From IMG/VR virus record IMGVR_UViG_3300042010_000067, positions 1 through 47,120 of that record: a stretch of 47,120 nucleotides of DNA, one strand, 5' to 3'. The position numbers were made by a program, and so were the translations under genes. The notes under the pieces are model-generated. The model saw nothing but the letters and a program-made list of their open reading frames with translations, did not search any database and was not told where the DNA came from. The first letter of the stretch is position 1, and every line of letters starts with the position of its first letter. Of this stretch, positions 28,505 through 36,514 are shown piece by piece. This stretch comes from a virus.

Positions 28505-28532
28505 TTGCGATTGTCGCATTGCGTGATATGCT
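28505..28532 (+). promoter_or_regulatory. Promoter candidate for tail tube gene
   Basis: TTGCGA (28505-28510) and TATGCT (28527-28532) are 16 bases apart. TATGCTTT also occurs before the capsid gene (18194-18201), so high-level structural genes may share an element. Confidence 0.4.
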
Positions 28533-28568
28533 TTCGCCGTCCTACCTAACTTCCACGAGGCTACACCC

Positions 28569-29051
28569 ATGACCATCAAGAGCCAGGGCACAGACCTGTA
28601 TACCATCGACCCGGATACCGGCGCCCTGCTGGACGTGGGTTGCATTACCTCCATCGACGGTATCGACACCGCAATCGATCAAATCGAAACGACCTGTCTG
28701 AACGACCTGTCGCGTACCTACGAAGCCGGTCTCGCCACTCCTGGCGCCGCTACCTTCGGTCTGCAGTTCGATCCAGCTGACGTGAATCACATCCGTCTGC
28801 ACCAGCTGAAGACCGCCGGCGTGACCCTGCAATGGGCTATCGGTTTCTCTGACGGCACCGTCGCACCGACCACTGGCACCGACAGTAATGGCGATCCTGA
28901 ATTCGTTCTGCCGCCGACCCGTAGCTGGCTGACCTTCGAAGGCTACATGAACAGCTACCCATTCACCTTCGCGCTGAACACCATGGTCACTTCGACCGTT
29001 GGTATTCAGGTGTCGGGCGAACCTGTTCTCATTCCTAAGTCGTCGAGCTAA
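28569..29051 (+). CDS. Major tail tube protein
   Basis: A protein of 160 residues. It begins TIKSQGTDLYTIDPDTGAL and includes TCLNDLSRTYEAGLATPGAATFGLQFDPAD, a pattern of siphovirus tube subunits of the lambda gpV/TTP type. Its position between tail completion and chaperone genes supports this. Hexamer rings of this protein form the tail tube. GAGG precedes the ATG by 9 bases. Confidence 0.87.
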   Translation: MTIKSQGTDLYTIDPDTGALLDVGCITSIDGIDTAIDQIETTCLNDLSRTYEAGLATPGAATFGLQFDPADVNHIRLHQLKTAGVTLQWAIGFSDGTVAPTTGTDSNGDPEFVLPPTRSWLTFEGYMNSYPFTFALNTMVTSTVGIQVSGEPVLIPKSSS

Positions 29052-29054
29052 TCC

Positions 29055-29432
29055 ATGACCTTGAACCTTAAAGACCTGGTCGCCCAAGGGGCGTTCGTCA
29101 AAGAGCCGTTCGTGAAGCGCCAAATTACTTGGCACAACACGGAAGGCGAAGAGCTGACCGCTGATATCTGCGTGCGTCTGGCGTCCTACCACACGATTAC
29201 CAATACGTGGAAGGCCGCGGAAGGTAACCAAGAGCACTTGGCCGCACGGATCGCGACCATGGTGTGCGACGAGGAAGGCGGCCCTATCTTCACCACGGCA
29301 GACATCCTCGGCACAACCGGTATCGAAGGCCGCGGTGCAATGTGCGACACGCTGTTCCTCGCACTGATCACCGCGGTTAACGAAGCACAATCGGCAAAGA
29401 CGAACCCCCGGAAGACCTCTGGTTCGAACTAG
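29055..29432 (+). CDS. Tail assembly chaperone G-like
   Basis: A protein of 125 residues (MTLNLKDLVAQGAFVKEPFVKRQITW...). It lies between the tube and tape measure genes. Like lambda gpG, it is expected to hold the tape measure during tail assembly and to be partly extended by a -1 frameshift at 29405-29411 into the next frame, giving a GT-like fusion of about 220 residues. Confidence 0.85.
   Translation: MTLNLKDLVAQGAFVKEPFVKRQITWHNTEGEELTADICVRLASYHTITNTWKAAEGNQEHLAARIATMVCDEEGGPIFTTADILGTTGIEGRGAMCDTLFLALITAVNEAQSAKTNPRKTSGSN
29405..29411 (+). promoter_or_regulatory. Programmed -1 frameshift site in tail chaperone
   Basis: The zero-frame codons are AAC-CCC-CGG. A -1 slip on the five-C run re-pairs CCC with CCC and gives CCC-CCG-GAA-GAC, which continues PEDLWFELVMNGIGGRTI, a well known T-part sequence of these chaperones. 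CCCCCGG is not a canonical XXXYYYZ heptamer but fits slippage on C runs used by some tail chaperones. Confidence 0.75.
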
Positions 29433-29716
29433 TGATGAATGGGATCGGCGGTCGAACGATCGCCGAAGCCCAGCAAAACATGTCACTGGTTGAAGCGCGG
29501 CAATGGGCTCAGTACATGCGGCGCCACGGGGGTCTGAACGTTGCTGAACGGGTAGAGCAGGCCGCCGCTTTGATTTGCGCCACGGGCGCGAAGCTAATGG
29601 GTCAAAAGAAAGATGTAGCGGATTTCTTGCCAAATAGGGAATCGGATGACGAGCTGCGAATAGCCACGCCGCAAGATTTCTTCAACATAGTCAAAGCATC
29701 TATGAGGTCTAAGTAA
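29432..29716 (+). CDS. Tail assembly chaperone T part (made as GT frameshift product)
   Basis: This frame of 94 residues is annotated from ATG at 29432, but the conserved part begins upstream in the same frame at 29411 (EDLWFELV), so it is made as a fusion by frameshifting. IGGRTIAEAQQNMSLVEARQWAQYMRRHGGLN is the typical core. The stop overlaps the tape measure start (TAATG). Confidence 0.82.
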   Translation: MMNGIGGRTIAEAQQNMSLVEARQWAQYMRRHGGLNVAERVEQAAALICATGAKLMGQKKDVADFLPNRESDDELRIATPQDFFNIVKASMRSK

Positions 29717-32559
29717 TGGCGGTTTCCAGCCTCGGATCGTTGACGGTTGACCTGGTAGCGAACACCGCCGGCTTTGAGCGCGGTATGGATCAAGCCGAAC
29801 GCGCTTTAGCCTCCGCAACGAAAGAAGCGAAGCGGCAGGGCGAAGCACTGGATAGGCTAGTCGGACAGATCGACCCGACCGTTGCTGCCTACTCCCGCCT
29901 GGACAAGATGGAGCAGCAGCTCGAAGCGCACCGCAAAGCGGGACGGCTGCCGACAGACGACTACAACGTCTATATCAAGAAGCTCAACGAAACTCGTGAT
30001 GCGCTCTCGAAGACTGATCAGCTCATGGCGAAGAATGGTCAGACGGCTAAACAGTACGCAGCCAATCTTCGTGGCGTTCCTGCCCAGTTCACCGACATCG
30101 CGACATCCCTATACGCGGGCCAAGCACCTTTGACAGTGCTGCTGCAGCAAGGCGGCCAGCTCAAGGATATGTTCGGGGGTATAGGGCCTGCTGCCGCCGC
30201 GTTAGGCGGCTACGTCGTTGGGCTGATTAACCCTTTTACTGTTCTCGCCGCTACTCTCGGCACTATCACCGCGCTGTTTATCGACGCGGAGAAAGAAGCG
30301 AGCGCGTTTAATAAGGCGCTGTTCAGCGGTTCGGCTAGCTCAGGGCAGACTGCTTCCTCACTAGGCGAATTGGCCGAAGACGCTGCGACTTTGACGGGAC
30401 GTCTAGGTGAAGCGCGCCAAGCTGTGATAGCTTTGGCCGGCAGCACGGGCTTAAGCGAGACCCAGTTTCGCAACTTAGCCCTGGCCGCTACGGCCATCGG
30501 GGAATTTACCGGTAAAGGCGCCGCTGACGTAGCAAAGTCTCTCGGCGATATGGGCGACAACGCGACTAAGGCGGCGCAAAAGATCAGCGCGCAGTACGGA
30601 TTGATCACGTCGGAACAGTACAACGTCATAAAGGCCCTAGACGATCAGGGCAAGAAGCAGGAAGCGCTTGACGTTTTGAGCGCCACTCTGGCTTCGAATG
30701 CCCAAGAACGTTTGAAGACTTATCGCAATTCGCTTTCGGATCTTGAACGCGATTGGGATGACATTGGTACGGCTATTAGCAATGCTTACAGCAAAGTGCG
30801 GGGCGAGCTTTTTCCAGATACTGCCAAGCAAATAGAACTGCTTGAAAGGGTTCTGAAAACCCGAGCCGAAGGCGGTATTTCCGGTGCTATATCCAACGGG
30901 TTAGCGAGCGTGGCGGGCGGCTTGGGACTCGCCGATGAATCGACCGAGACTCTTCAAAAACAGCTCGATCTGTTGAAGCAAGGGGAGGCTTCCAAAAAAG
31001 CTCAAGCCGAACAGGACGCCCAAGCCACTCGTCAAAATCAGGCACGAATTAAAGCTGATGAGGAGTGGAGTTCGCTTGTTAAGGGCAACATGTCTGAGGA
31101 GAAAAAGCTCGCTCAAGACATCGCAAAAGCGCGGCAGCTCGGAGTAGAAGCCGGGAAATCGCAAGCGCAGATAGACGCCACAGTGGCCGATATCCAAGCG
31201 AAGTACGACAAAGCTCAGGCTAAACCTAAAGCGTACCGCGAAGACGCCGGCATGAAGATGCTGGACAGTCTCCGCCAACAGGCGGCGGCGCTTCAGGTTC
31301 AATCCGAGACCAACGAAAAGCTTGGAGCTCAGGCGCAAGCTCTTGCGCGCTTCGAGCAAGAAATCGCGGACATCAAGAACAAGGCAGTTCTTACCGCGGA
31401 TCAGAAATCGCTACTGGCTTCTGAGGAACTGCTGCGCGCCCAGCTCAAGCGTAACGTGGCACTCGAACAGGAAATCGCCGCACGCAAACAGGCAACCTCT
31501 GAAGCTGAGAAGCTGGCCGCGTTCCAGGAGAATCAATCGTCGAAGCTTTCCCAAGCACAGGACGGGCTAAGCTCGCAACTGTCGGGTCTCGGGCAAGGCG
31601 AGAAGCTTCGTGAACGTCTGCAGGAAGATTTGCAGATCCGGAAAGAATATCAGTCCGAAGTCGACAAGCTAAACAAGCAACTAAACACCGGGCAGATCAG
31701 CGAAGACCTGTACACGCAAGAGACGGCTATCCTCGAAGAGAACCTAGCCTCTCGCTTGGTCATGCAGCAGGACTACTACAACCAGCTTGACGAAGCACAG
31801 GGCAATTTCTTCCTCGGCGCCTCTGAAGGCTGGATGAACTGGGCGGAGGAGGCTACCAGCTATAGCGAGCAGGCTTCAGAGTTCGTCCGCGGCACCCTGG
31901 ACACGCTGAGCAGCGGACTCGCCGACAGCTTCATGTCGATCCTCGACGGCACCAAGACCGTAGGCGAAGCGTTTACGGATCTCGGCCGGACGATGGTGCA
32001 AGCGGTGGTGGGCGCCTTGGTGAAGATGGCCGCGCAGTGGCTCGTATACCAAGCTGTTCAGTTACTGGTTGGTAGTACGTCGTCCGCAGCGTCGATCGCC
32101 CAGGCGGGCATCACAGGTACTGCGATCGCAGCCGCGTACGCGCCTGCTGCCGCGTTGGCTTCCCTGGCGTCATTTGGTTCGAATGCCATCCCAGCTACCG
32201 GCGCCATCTTGTCGACCACTGCAGTGGCTGAAGGCGTGGCCCTGGCCGGTATGGCGCACGACGGTATCGACAGCATCCCGGAAACTGGCACCTGGCTTCT
32301 GCAGAAAGGCGAGCGCGTGACTACTGCACAGACCAGCGCCAAGCTGGATAAAACGCTCAACGATATAAAATCCCCAACCGGAAATGGTGGCACTACGGTA
32401 AACTTGATCGAAGACGCATCACGCGCCGGGCAATCGGAAGAGCGCACTGGTGATCAGGGGGAAAAAATGATTGACGTGTTCGTAGCGGACCTGCTCGGCG
32501 ATGGCCGCACTACTGACGCGCTGAACCGTAAGTTCGGCCTGCAATCGGTGGGCCGCTAA
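29716..32559 (+). CDS. Tail tape measure protein
   Basis: A protein of 947 residues. LGSLTVDLVANTAGFERGMD at the N-terminus and PAQFTDIATSLYAGQAPLTV, followed by LLQQGGQLKDMFGG, match the lambda gpH-like family. Residues about 420-700 are long helices with heptads rich in Ala, Gln, Glu and Lys. Two hydrophobic stretches lie at about 155-195 (transmembrane-like) and 740-850 (Ala-rich). It sets tail length and is ejected to help DNA cross the inner membrane. At about 3 bases per 1.5 angstrom the tail would be on the order of 140 nm, an inference from the family rule. Confidence 0.93.
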   Translation: MAVSSLGSLTVDLVANTAGFERGMDQAERALASATKEAKRQGEALDRLVGQIDPTVAAYSRLDKMEQQLEAHRKAGRLPTDDYNVYIKKLNETRDALSKTDQLMAKNGQTAKQYAANLRGVPAQFTDIATSLYAGQAPLTVLLQQGGQLKDMFGGIGPAAAALGGYVVGLINPFTVLAATLGTITALFIDAEKEASAFNKALFSGSASSGQTASSLGELAEDAATLTGRLGEARQAVIALAGSTGLSETQFRNLALAATAIGEFTGKGAADVAKSLGDMGDNATKAAQKISAQYGLITSEQYNVIKALDDQGKKQEALDVLSATLASNAQERLKTYRNSLSDLERDWDDIGTAISNAYSKVRGELFPDTAKQIELLERVLKTRAEGGISGAISNGLASVAGGLGLADESTETLQKQLDLLKQGEASKKAQAEQDAQATRQNQARIKADEEWSSLVKGNMSEEKKLAQDIAKARQLGVEAGKSQAQIDATVADIQAKYDKAQAKPKAYREDAGMKMLDSLRQQAAALQVQSETNEKLGAQAQALARFEQEIADIKNKAVLTADQKSLLASEELLRAQLKRNVALEQEIAARKQATSEAEKLAAFQENQSSKLSQAQDGLSSQLSGLGQGEKLRERLQEDLQIRKEYQSEVDKLNKQLNTGQISEDLYTQETAILEENLASRLVMQQDYYNQLDEAQGNFFLGASEGWMNWAEEATSYSEQASEFVRGTLDTLSSGLADSFMSILDGTKTVGEAFTDLGRTMVQAVVGALVKMAAQWLVYQAVQLLVGSTSSAASIAQAGITGTAIAAAYAPAAALASLASFGSNAIPATGAILSTTAVAEGVALAGMAHDGIDSIPETGTWLLQKGERVTTAQTSAKLDKTLNDIKSPTGNGGTTVNLIEDASRAGQSEERTGDQGEKMIDVFVADLLGDGRTTDALNRKFGLQSVGR

Positions 32560-33074
32560 TGGCGATTCCGGCATATCCTGCGGGGCTCCCTTGCCCTCTG
32601 CGAGACAGCTACGCCTTCACGCCTGTCAATAACATCCAACGCACACCAATGGATAGCGGGCGGGCTAGACAGCGTATCGAGTTCACCAATGTTCCGACAA
32701 TGGTGAATCTACAATGGATCATGGATCCTGTTCAGGCTAGGTTCTTCGAGGCATGGGCAGCGCAAGTAGTAGGGGCCGGATGGTTTGAACTGACGCTGCT
32801 GACGCCGCTCGGGTTTGAAGTCCAAGAGGTAAGGTTTACGGAGACCCCCGTAGGCGGGGAGTTGACCGGGAAATTTCTTTGGCGCTATCGGGTAACCTGC
32901 GAGCTACGCAACAGACCTTTACTTGAGCCAGGATGGGTGGAAATTTTGCCGGACTATGTTTTTGAAGCTGATATATTCGATTACGCCATGAATCAGGAAT
33001 GGCCTTTAAGCCCTTGGCAGATATACGCAGAAGCCTTGGACAACGCAATTAATGAGGACTGGCCGCAACCATGA
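32559..33074 (+). CDS. Minor tail protein
   Basis: A protein of 171 residues (MAIPAYPAGLPCPLRDSY...). RARQRIEFTNVPTMVNLQWIMDPVQARFFEAW is typical of a tail protein that lies after the tape measure in many siphoviruses. The C-terminal third repeats (Y-A-M-N-Q-E-W-P-L and N-A-I-N-E-D-W-P-Q). It shares one base with the tape measure stop and overlaps the next gene by ATGA. Probably part of the distal tail. Confidence 0.75.
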   Translation: MAIPAYPAGLPCPLRDSYAFTPVNNIQRTPMDSGRARQRIEFTNVPTMVNLQWIMDPVQARFFEAWAAQVVGAGWFELTLLTPLGFEVQEVRFTETPVGGELTGKFLWRYRVTCELRNRPLLEPGWVEILPDYVFEADIFDYAMNQEWPLSPWQIYAEALDNAINEDWPQP

Positions 33075-33973
33075 GCCTATACCAAACTAACAATCCAGTT
33101 CCCTCGAATGATCCACGAGACCTTGACGATAACGCCAAGATCTTCGATCTATTGCTAAATGAAGAGGTCCCCAGTGTATTGGATCGCCTGTTGGTGCCCC
33201 GCAAAACCTGGTGGCAAATGGAGCAGGACGCGAATGCCCTTGTAAGCCCCAATGTTTCGGCACTTGCGGGTCTGACACTTGCGGTCAACAAAGGCATCTA
33301 CGCAACGGGTGCCGGGGCTTTGGCAACCTACGACTTGACGGCGCAGGCGCGCACCTTTGCAGCTGCCACGACCGTTGCTGACCAGCGCACCGTCTTGGGT
33401 TTAGGCACCGTCGCCACCGAAAGCACTGTGCCGCTTAACAAGGGCGGGACCGGGGCGACCACGGCAGCGGCGGCACGTACCGCACTGGGTGCGGCTCCAA
33501 CCGTTTCTCCCGCGTTTACAGGTAGCCCGACAACGCCGACACCCGCACTTGGCGGCAGCACACTGGTCGCGAATATGCTGGCAATTTACGCCACCATGGT
33601 CGGCACCGTGCAGGATACCGGGGGCGTGCCGTCCGGAGCCGCAATGGAATTTACAACTGGGGCGGGCGGCGATTGCTACCGCTTCGCAAGCGGTTTGCAG
33701 ATATGTGTCAAGTCAGTCGCCACAGGTGCCGTAAACAATGCGGCGGGTGGTTTGTTTACTTCTTTGCAAACCGGGTCTGGCAGCTTCACCAAAGCCTTTG
33801 TTGGCGTGCCAATTGTTCTGCCTGAGGCGCATTTGTCGAGCGGGGGTGGCTGGGCCAGCGGGGCGTACACTGCTTCAACGGCTACGACGTGGGGTACGTA
33901 CGCCTTGTACAACCATGTCACATCCGCCAATACTGGCACACTTAATCTTGTAGCTATTGGACGGTGGAAATAA
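33071..33973 (+). CDS. Tail fiber-like protein
   Basis: A protein of 300 residues. The N-terminal DPRDLDDNAKIFDLLLNEEVPSVLDRL and KTWWQMEQDANAL resemble the particle-binding domain of the tailspike gene that follows (DRLGRRRQSWAGMELDF), so both may attach to the same tail site. The middle has Ala/Thr/Gly repeats (LNKGGTGATTAAAARTALGA), typical of phage fibers. The C-terminal domain, from about residue 175, is beta-rich and likely binds the receptor. Confidence 0.78.
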   Translation: MSLYQTNNPVPSNDPRDLDDNAKIFDLLLNEEVPSVLDRLLVPRKTWWQMEQDANALVSPNVSALAGLTLAVNKGIYATGAGALATYDLTAQARTFAAATTVADQRTVLGLGTVATESTVPLNKGGTGATTAAAARTALGAAPTVSPAFTGSPTTPTPALGGSTLVANMLAIYATMVGTVQDTGGVPSGAAMEFTTGAGGDCYRFASGLQICVKSVATGAVNNAAGGLFTSLQTGSGSFTKAFVGVPIVLPEAHLSSGGGWASGAYTASTATTWGTYALYNHVTSANTGTLNLVAIGRWK

Positions 33974-33975
33974 GC

Positions 33976-35622
33976 ATGAATAAATACCCTACAGCGGATT
34001 TGCCCATTGGCACGACTTCGCCGAAGGCGCTGTACAACAACGCCTCGAACCTCGACGACCTTCTCTTAGGCGATGCACCCGCTTACCCTGATAGGTTGGG
34101 CCGTCGCCGTCAGAGTTGGGCCGGTATGGAACTGGACTTCGCAACCTTCCTTTCCAATTCTGGCTACGAAACGCCGGTCCCCTACGCCCCTGGTATTTCT
34201 CTTATTCGCCCAACTCAAACGGTTACATACTTAGGCGAATTGTATTCGGCGAAACAAGCTGCGCTCCCCTTCACTACGACCACCTGGGCGTCGGATGAAG
34301 CGAAGTTTGTAGCGCGCGGTGATGCGGCGTTGCGGCAGGAACTGGCGGACCCATCGGGCGCGGGGCTCAGCGGTTTTTCAATGTCGGAATCCTATCTCGC
34401 CGGTTCTATTGGCGCAGCAATTAAAGGCTTCACAATCCCGGTTACCTTCTTTGGCGCTGTGGCTGACAACGCCACCGATTGCGGCGTTGCGGCGAACGCC
34501 TCCATAGCAGCGCTGGGTTATGCGTTTTTCCCGGTTGCGTATGGCCAGACCTTTCGAATTCTGACGACCATCAATATCGGTTCGAACCAAGCTTTGATTG
34601 GCGCTGGCCGAACTTCAACATTGTTATCGTCCATCACTGCTGGTCACACAATCGTGATCGCGGACTTTGCGGAAAACTACGAGATTGGCGGCTTCACGTT
34701 GACGCGCCCGCTCGGCAACTACGGCAACACCACGGGGCACGACGGTATCCACTGTGTCGGCTACTCGCAACTCGGCCTGATTCGCGACATTCGAATCTAT
34801 CGGCATTGGAAAGGGATGTATTTAGGCCCAACCAGCTATTCAGAAGTCCGTGATTACCTGGTCGACAACTGCTACTCGCATGGTGTTCACGCGGAAGGCA
34901 CGTCTACCATCGCAGCCTTGCAGTGGACGTTCAACAAGGGTATCAGCCAGCGGTGTAACGGCTACGGAATGCTATTTAGCACCGTTGTGCCTATTCCGGG
35001 AGGGCCAGCGGGCGCCAGTATGGGCGACATGTCGTCGGTCAGCACCTATGGCAACCTGCTCGGCGGGATCGCCTGGATTGGGCGCCCTGAATGTGGCATT
35101 AACGCGATCCGCGTACACAGTGCCTTCGTTGGTGAAGAAGGTAGCCATGGCATCCATCTGGATACGTACGGCGTATCGACTATCAAGCTTTCAAATGTGT
35201 TCTCCGAGATTTGCGGAACGCTGGCCTGCGGGGTTGATGGTACGACCCCGGCCACTAACCAAGGGCGCGGTTTCAACATCACAGCAAACAATACTGAAGT
35301 CGTAATGACCGGTTGTAACTCCATCGGTAATAGCTGGTGCGGCTTGACCAGCGCTGCACCAAGAGTAAGCATCGTCGGGGGCAGCTTCCGCTTAAATGGT
35401 GCAGCGCTTCTTGCCGGTGAAATAACGGGTATTTTTGAGGCAGCTGGCTGGATTCTTGTAAACGGAACCCAGTGCAACGGCAACAAAGGGTTCGGTATTT
35501 ACCTCGCCACGGATAGCTACCACACTGTCGTCGGGAATAATGTCCGCGAAAACGTCATAGGGGGCTTGGGCTCGGGCGTGACTCAAACACTGAGTCAGAT
35601 TGGCTTGAACGTGGGGGCCTGA
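33976..35622 (+). CDS. Tailspike with beta-helix, probable polysaccharide depolymerase
   Basis: A protein of 548 residues from ATG 33976; a GTG 12 bases upstream would overlap the preceding stop. Residues about 1-60 form a particle-binding domain (SPKALYNNASNLDDLLLGD and DRLGRRRQSWAGMELDFATFL). From about residue 150 (VTFFGAVADNATDCGVAANASIAAL) the sequence follows the pattern of pectate-lyase-type right-handed beta-helices, with runs such as YEIGGFTLTRP, GHDGIHCVG, RDIRIYRHWKGMYLG, TGCNSIGNSWCGL and VVGNNVRENVIGGLG. Such spikes cut or bind capsule or O-antigen. The active residues cannot be fixed from sequence alone. Confidence 0.85.
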   Translation: MNKYPTADLPIGTTSPKALYNNASNLDDLLLGDAPAYPDRLGRRRQSWAGMELDFATFLSNSGYETPVPYAPGISLIRPTQTVTYLGELYSAKQAALPFTTTTWASDEAKFVARGDAALRQELADPSGAGLSGFSMSESYLAGSIGAAIKGFTIPVTFFGAVADNATDCGVAANASIAALGYAFFPVAYGQTFRILTTINIGSNQALIGAGRTSTLLSSITAGHTIVIADFAENYEIGGFTLTRPLGNYGNTTGHDGIHCVGYSQLGLIRDIRIYRHWKGMYLGPTSYSEVRDYLVDNCYSHGVHAEGTSTIAALQWTFNKGISQRCNGYGMLFSTVVPIPGGPAGASMGDMSSVSTYGNLLGGIAWIGRPECGINAIRVHSAFVGEEGSHGIHLDTYGVSTIKLSNVFSEICGTLACGVDGTTPATNQGRGFNITANNTEVVMTGCNSIGNSWCGLTSAAPRVSIVGGSFRLNGAALLAGEITGIFEAAGWILVNGTQCNGNKGFGIYLATDSYHTVVGNNVRENVIGGLGSGVTQTLSQIGLNVGA

Positions 35623-36116
35623 TGAGCACCATCTTGGCAGAAGTAAACGCCGGGGCCAACGAGCGTACGGACTGCATTATCCGTACGCTCGAATTGACCT
35701 GTGCCGCATGGGCCGAACCTGTGTTTATCTGCACCGGTTTTGAGGACGTCACGGCGGTCACCGAGGACGGTCGAACAGTTACATTCATCGGTGCCAACAT
35801 CGATATTGCGCTGGCTGCGAAGAACAATAAGGGGAACCAGACCTTGGCCTTCGCAGTGGACAACACCACAGGTGAAGCGTCACGCAAGATCGACGACGCG
35901 ATTCAAGCGAACGCCAAGGTCACTGCAATCTATCGCACCTATATGGACAAGAATTTGCTGGCGCCTGCTGAGAAACCCTATGTGTTGACGTTGCTGTCTG
36001 GCAGCATCCAAGGGCAACAGGCGCAGTTGCAGACTGGCTACTTCAACATGATCGGCGTGGCTTGGCCGCGCCTTCTGTACACTGTCAACTTCGCGCCTGC
36101 GCTCAGGTACATTTGA
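35622..36116 (+). CDS. DUF1833 tail protein (gpL-like)
   Basis: A protein of 164 residues. CIIRTLELTCAAWAEPVFICTGFEDVTA and FAVDNTTGEASRKIDDAI match DUF1833, a tail-tip family usually encoded before an NlpC/P60 protein and the central tip protein, as here. It is coupled to the tailspike gene by one base. Confidence 0.82.
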   Translation: MSTILAEVNAGANERTDCIIRTLELTCAAWAEPVFICTGFEDVTAVTEDGRTVTFIGANIDIALAAKNNKGNQTLAFAVDNTTGEASRKIDDAIQANAKVTAIYRTYMDKNLLAPAEKPYVLTLLSGSIQGQQAQLQTGYFNMIGVAWPRLLYTVNFAPALRYI

Positions 36117-36118
36117 TT

Positions 36119-36514
36119 ATGGAATGGGTGAACAAATACCTGTCCTGCACCTACGAAGACGGCGCGCGCGGGCCAGATAGATACGACTGCTGGGGGATGT
36201 GCCGACATGTTCGTCACGCGGAGCAAGGTAAGCGGCTGTTGGCCGAGTACGGTTCGTTGCGCAATACCGACCCGCGTGAATTCACCCGAGCATATGAAGA
36301 AGAATCTTCAGTCATGGAACGGTGCGAACCAGAAGACGGAGCCATTGCTGCCGTGCTGATCGGGCGTATCTGCGTGCATGTCGCCCTGGTCGTAGCGTAT
36401 CCTGACGGCCTGCGGATATTGGAAATCAATCCTAAGCGCGGGCCGCGTTCGATTCCTCTGCACAAGTGGGCGCGAGACCATTCGACTGTGACCTACCACC
36501 GAGACAAACCATGA
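36119..36514 (+). CDS. Tail tip NlpC/P60-like protein (gpK-like)
   Basis: A protein of 131 residues. RYDCWGMCRH contains the probable catalytic Cys24, ICVHVALVV the His87, and ILEINPKRG a third polar site: the NlpC/P60 arrangement. It may cut peptidoglycan or only assist tail-tip assembly, like lambda gpK. The start at 36119 follows the DUF1833 stop by two bases; an upstream ATG at 36062 lies within DUF1833. The stop overlaps the tip gene by ATGA. Confidence 0.8.
   Translation: MEWVNKYLSCTYEDGARGPDRYDCWGMCRHVRHAEQGKRLLAEYGSLRNTDPREFTRAYEEESSVMERCEPEDGAIAAVLIGRICVHVALVVAYPDGLRILEINPKRGPRSIPLHKWARDHSTVTYHRDKP

Noticed and set aside
28542-29633. Open frame of 363 codons on the minus strand
   Set aside because: It is antisense to the tail tube and chaperone genes, starts and ends without signals, and resembles no protein.
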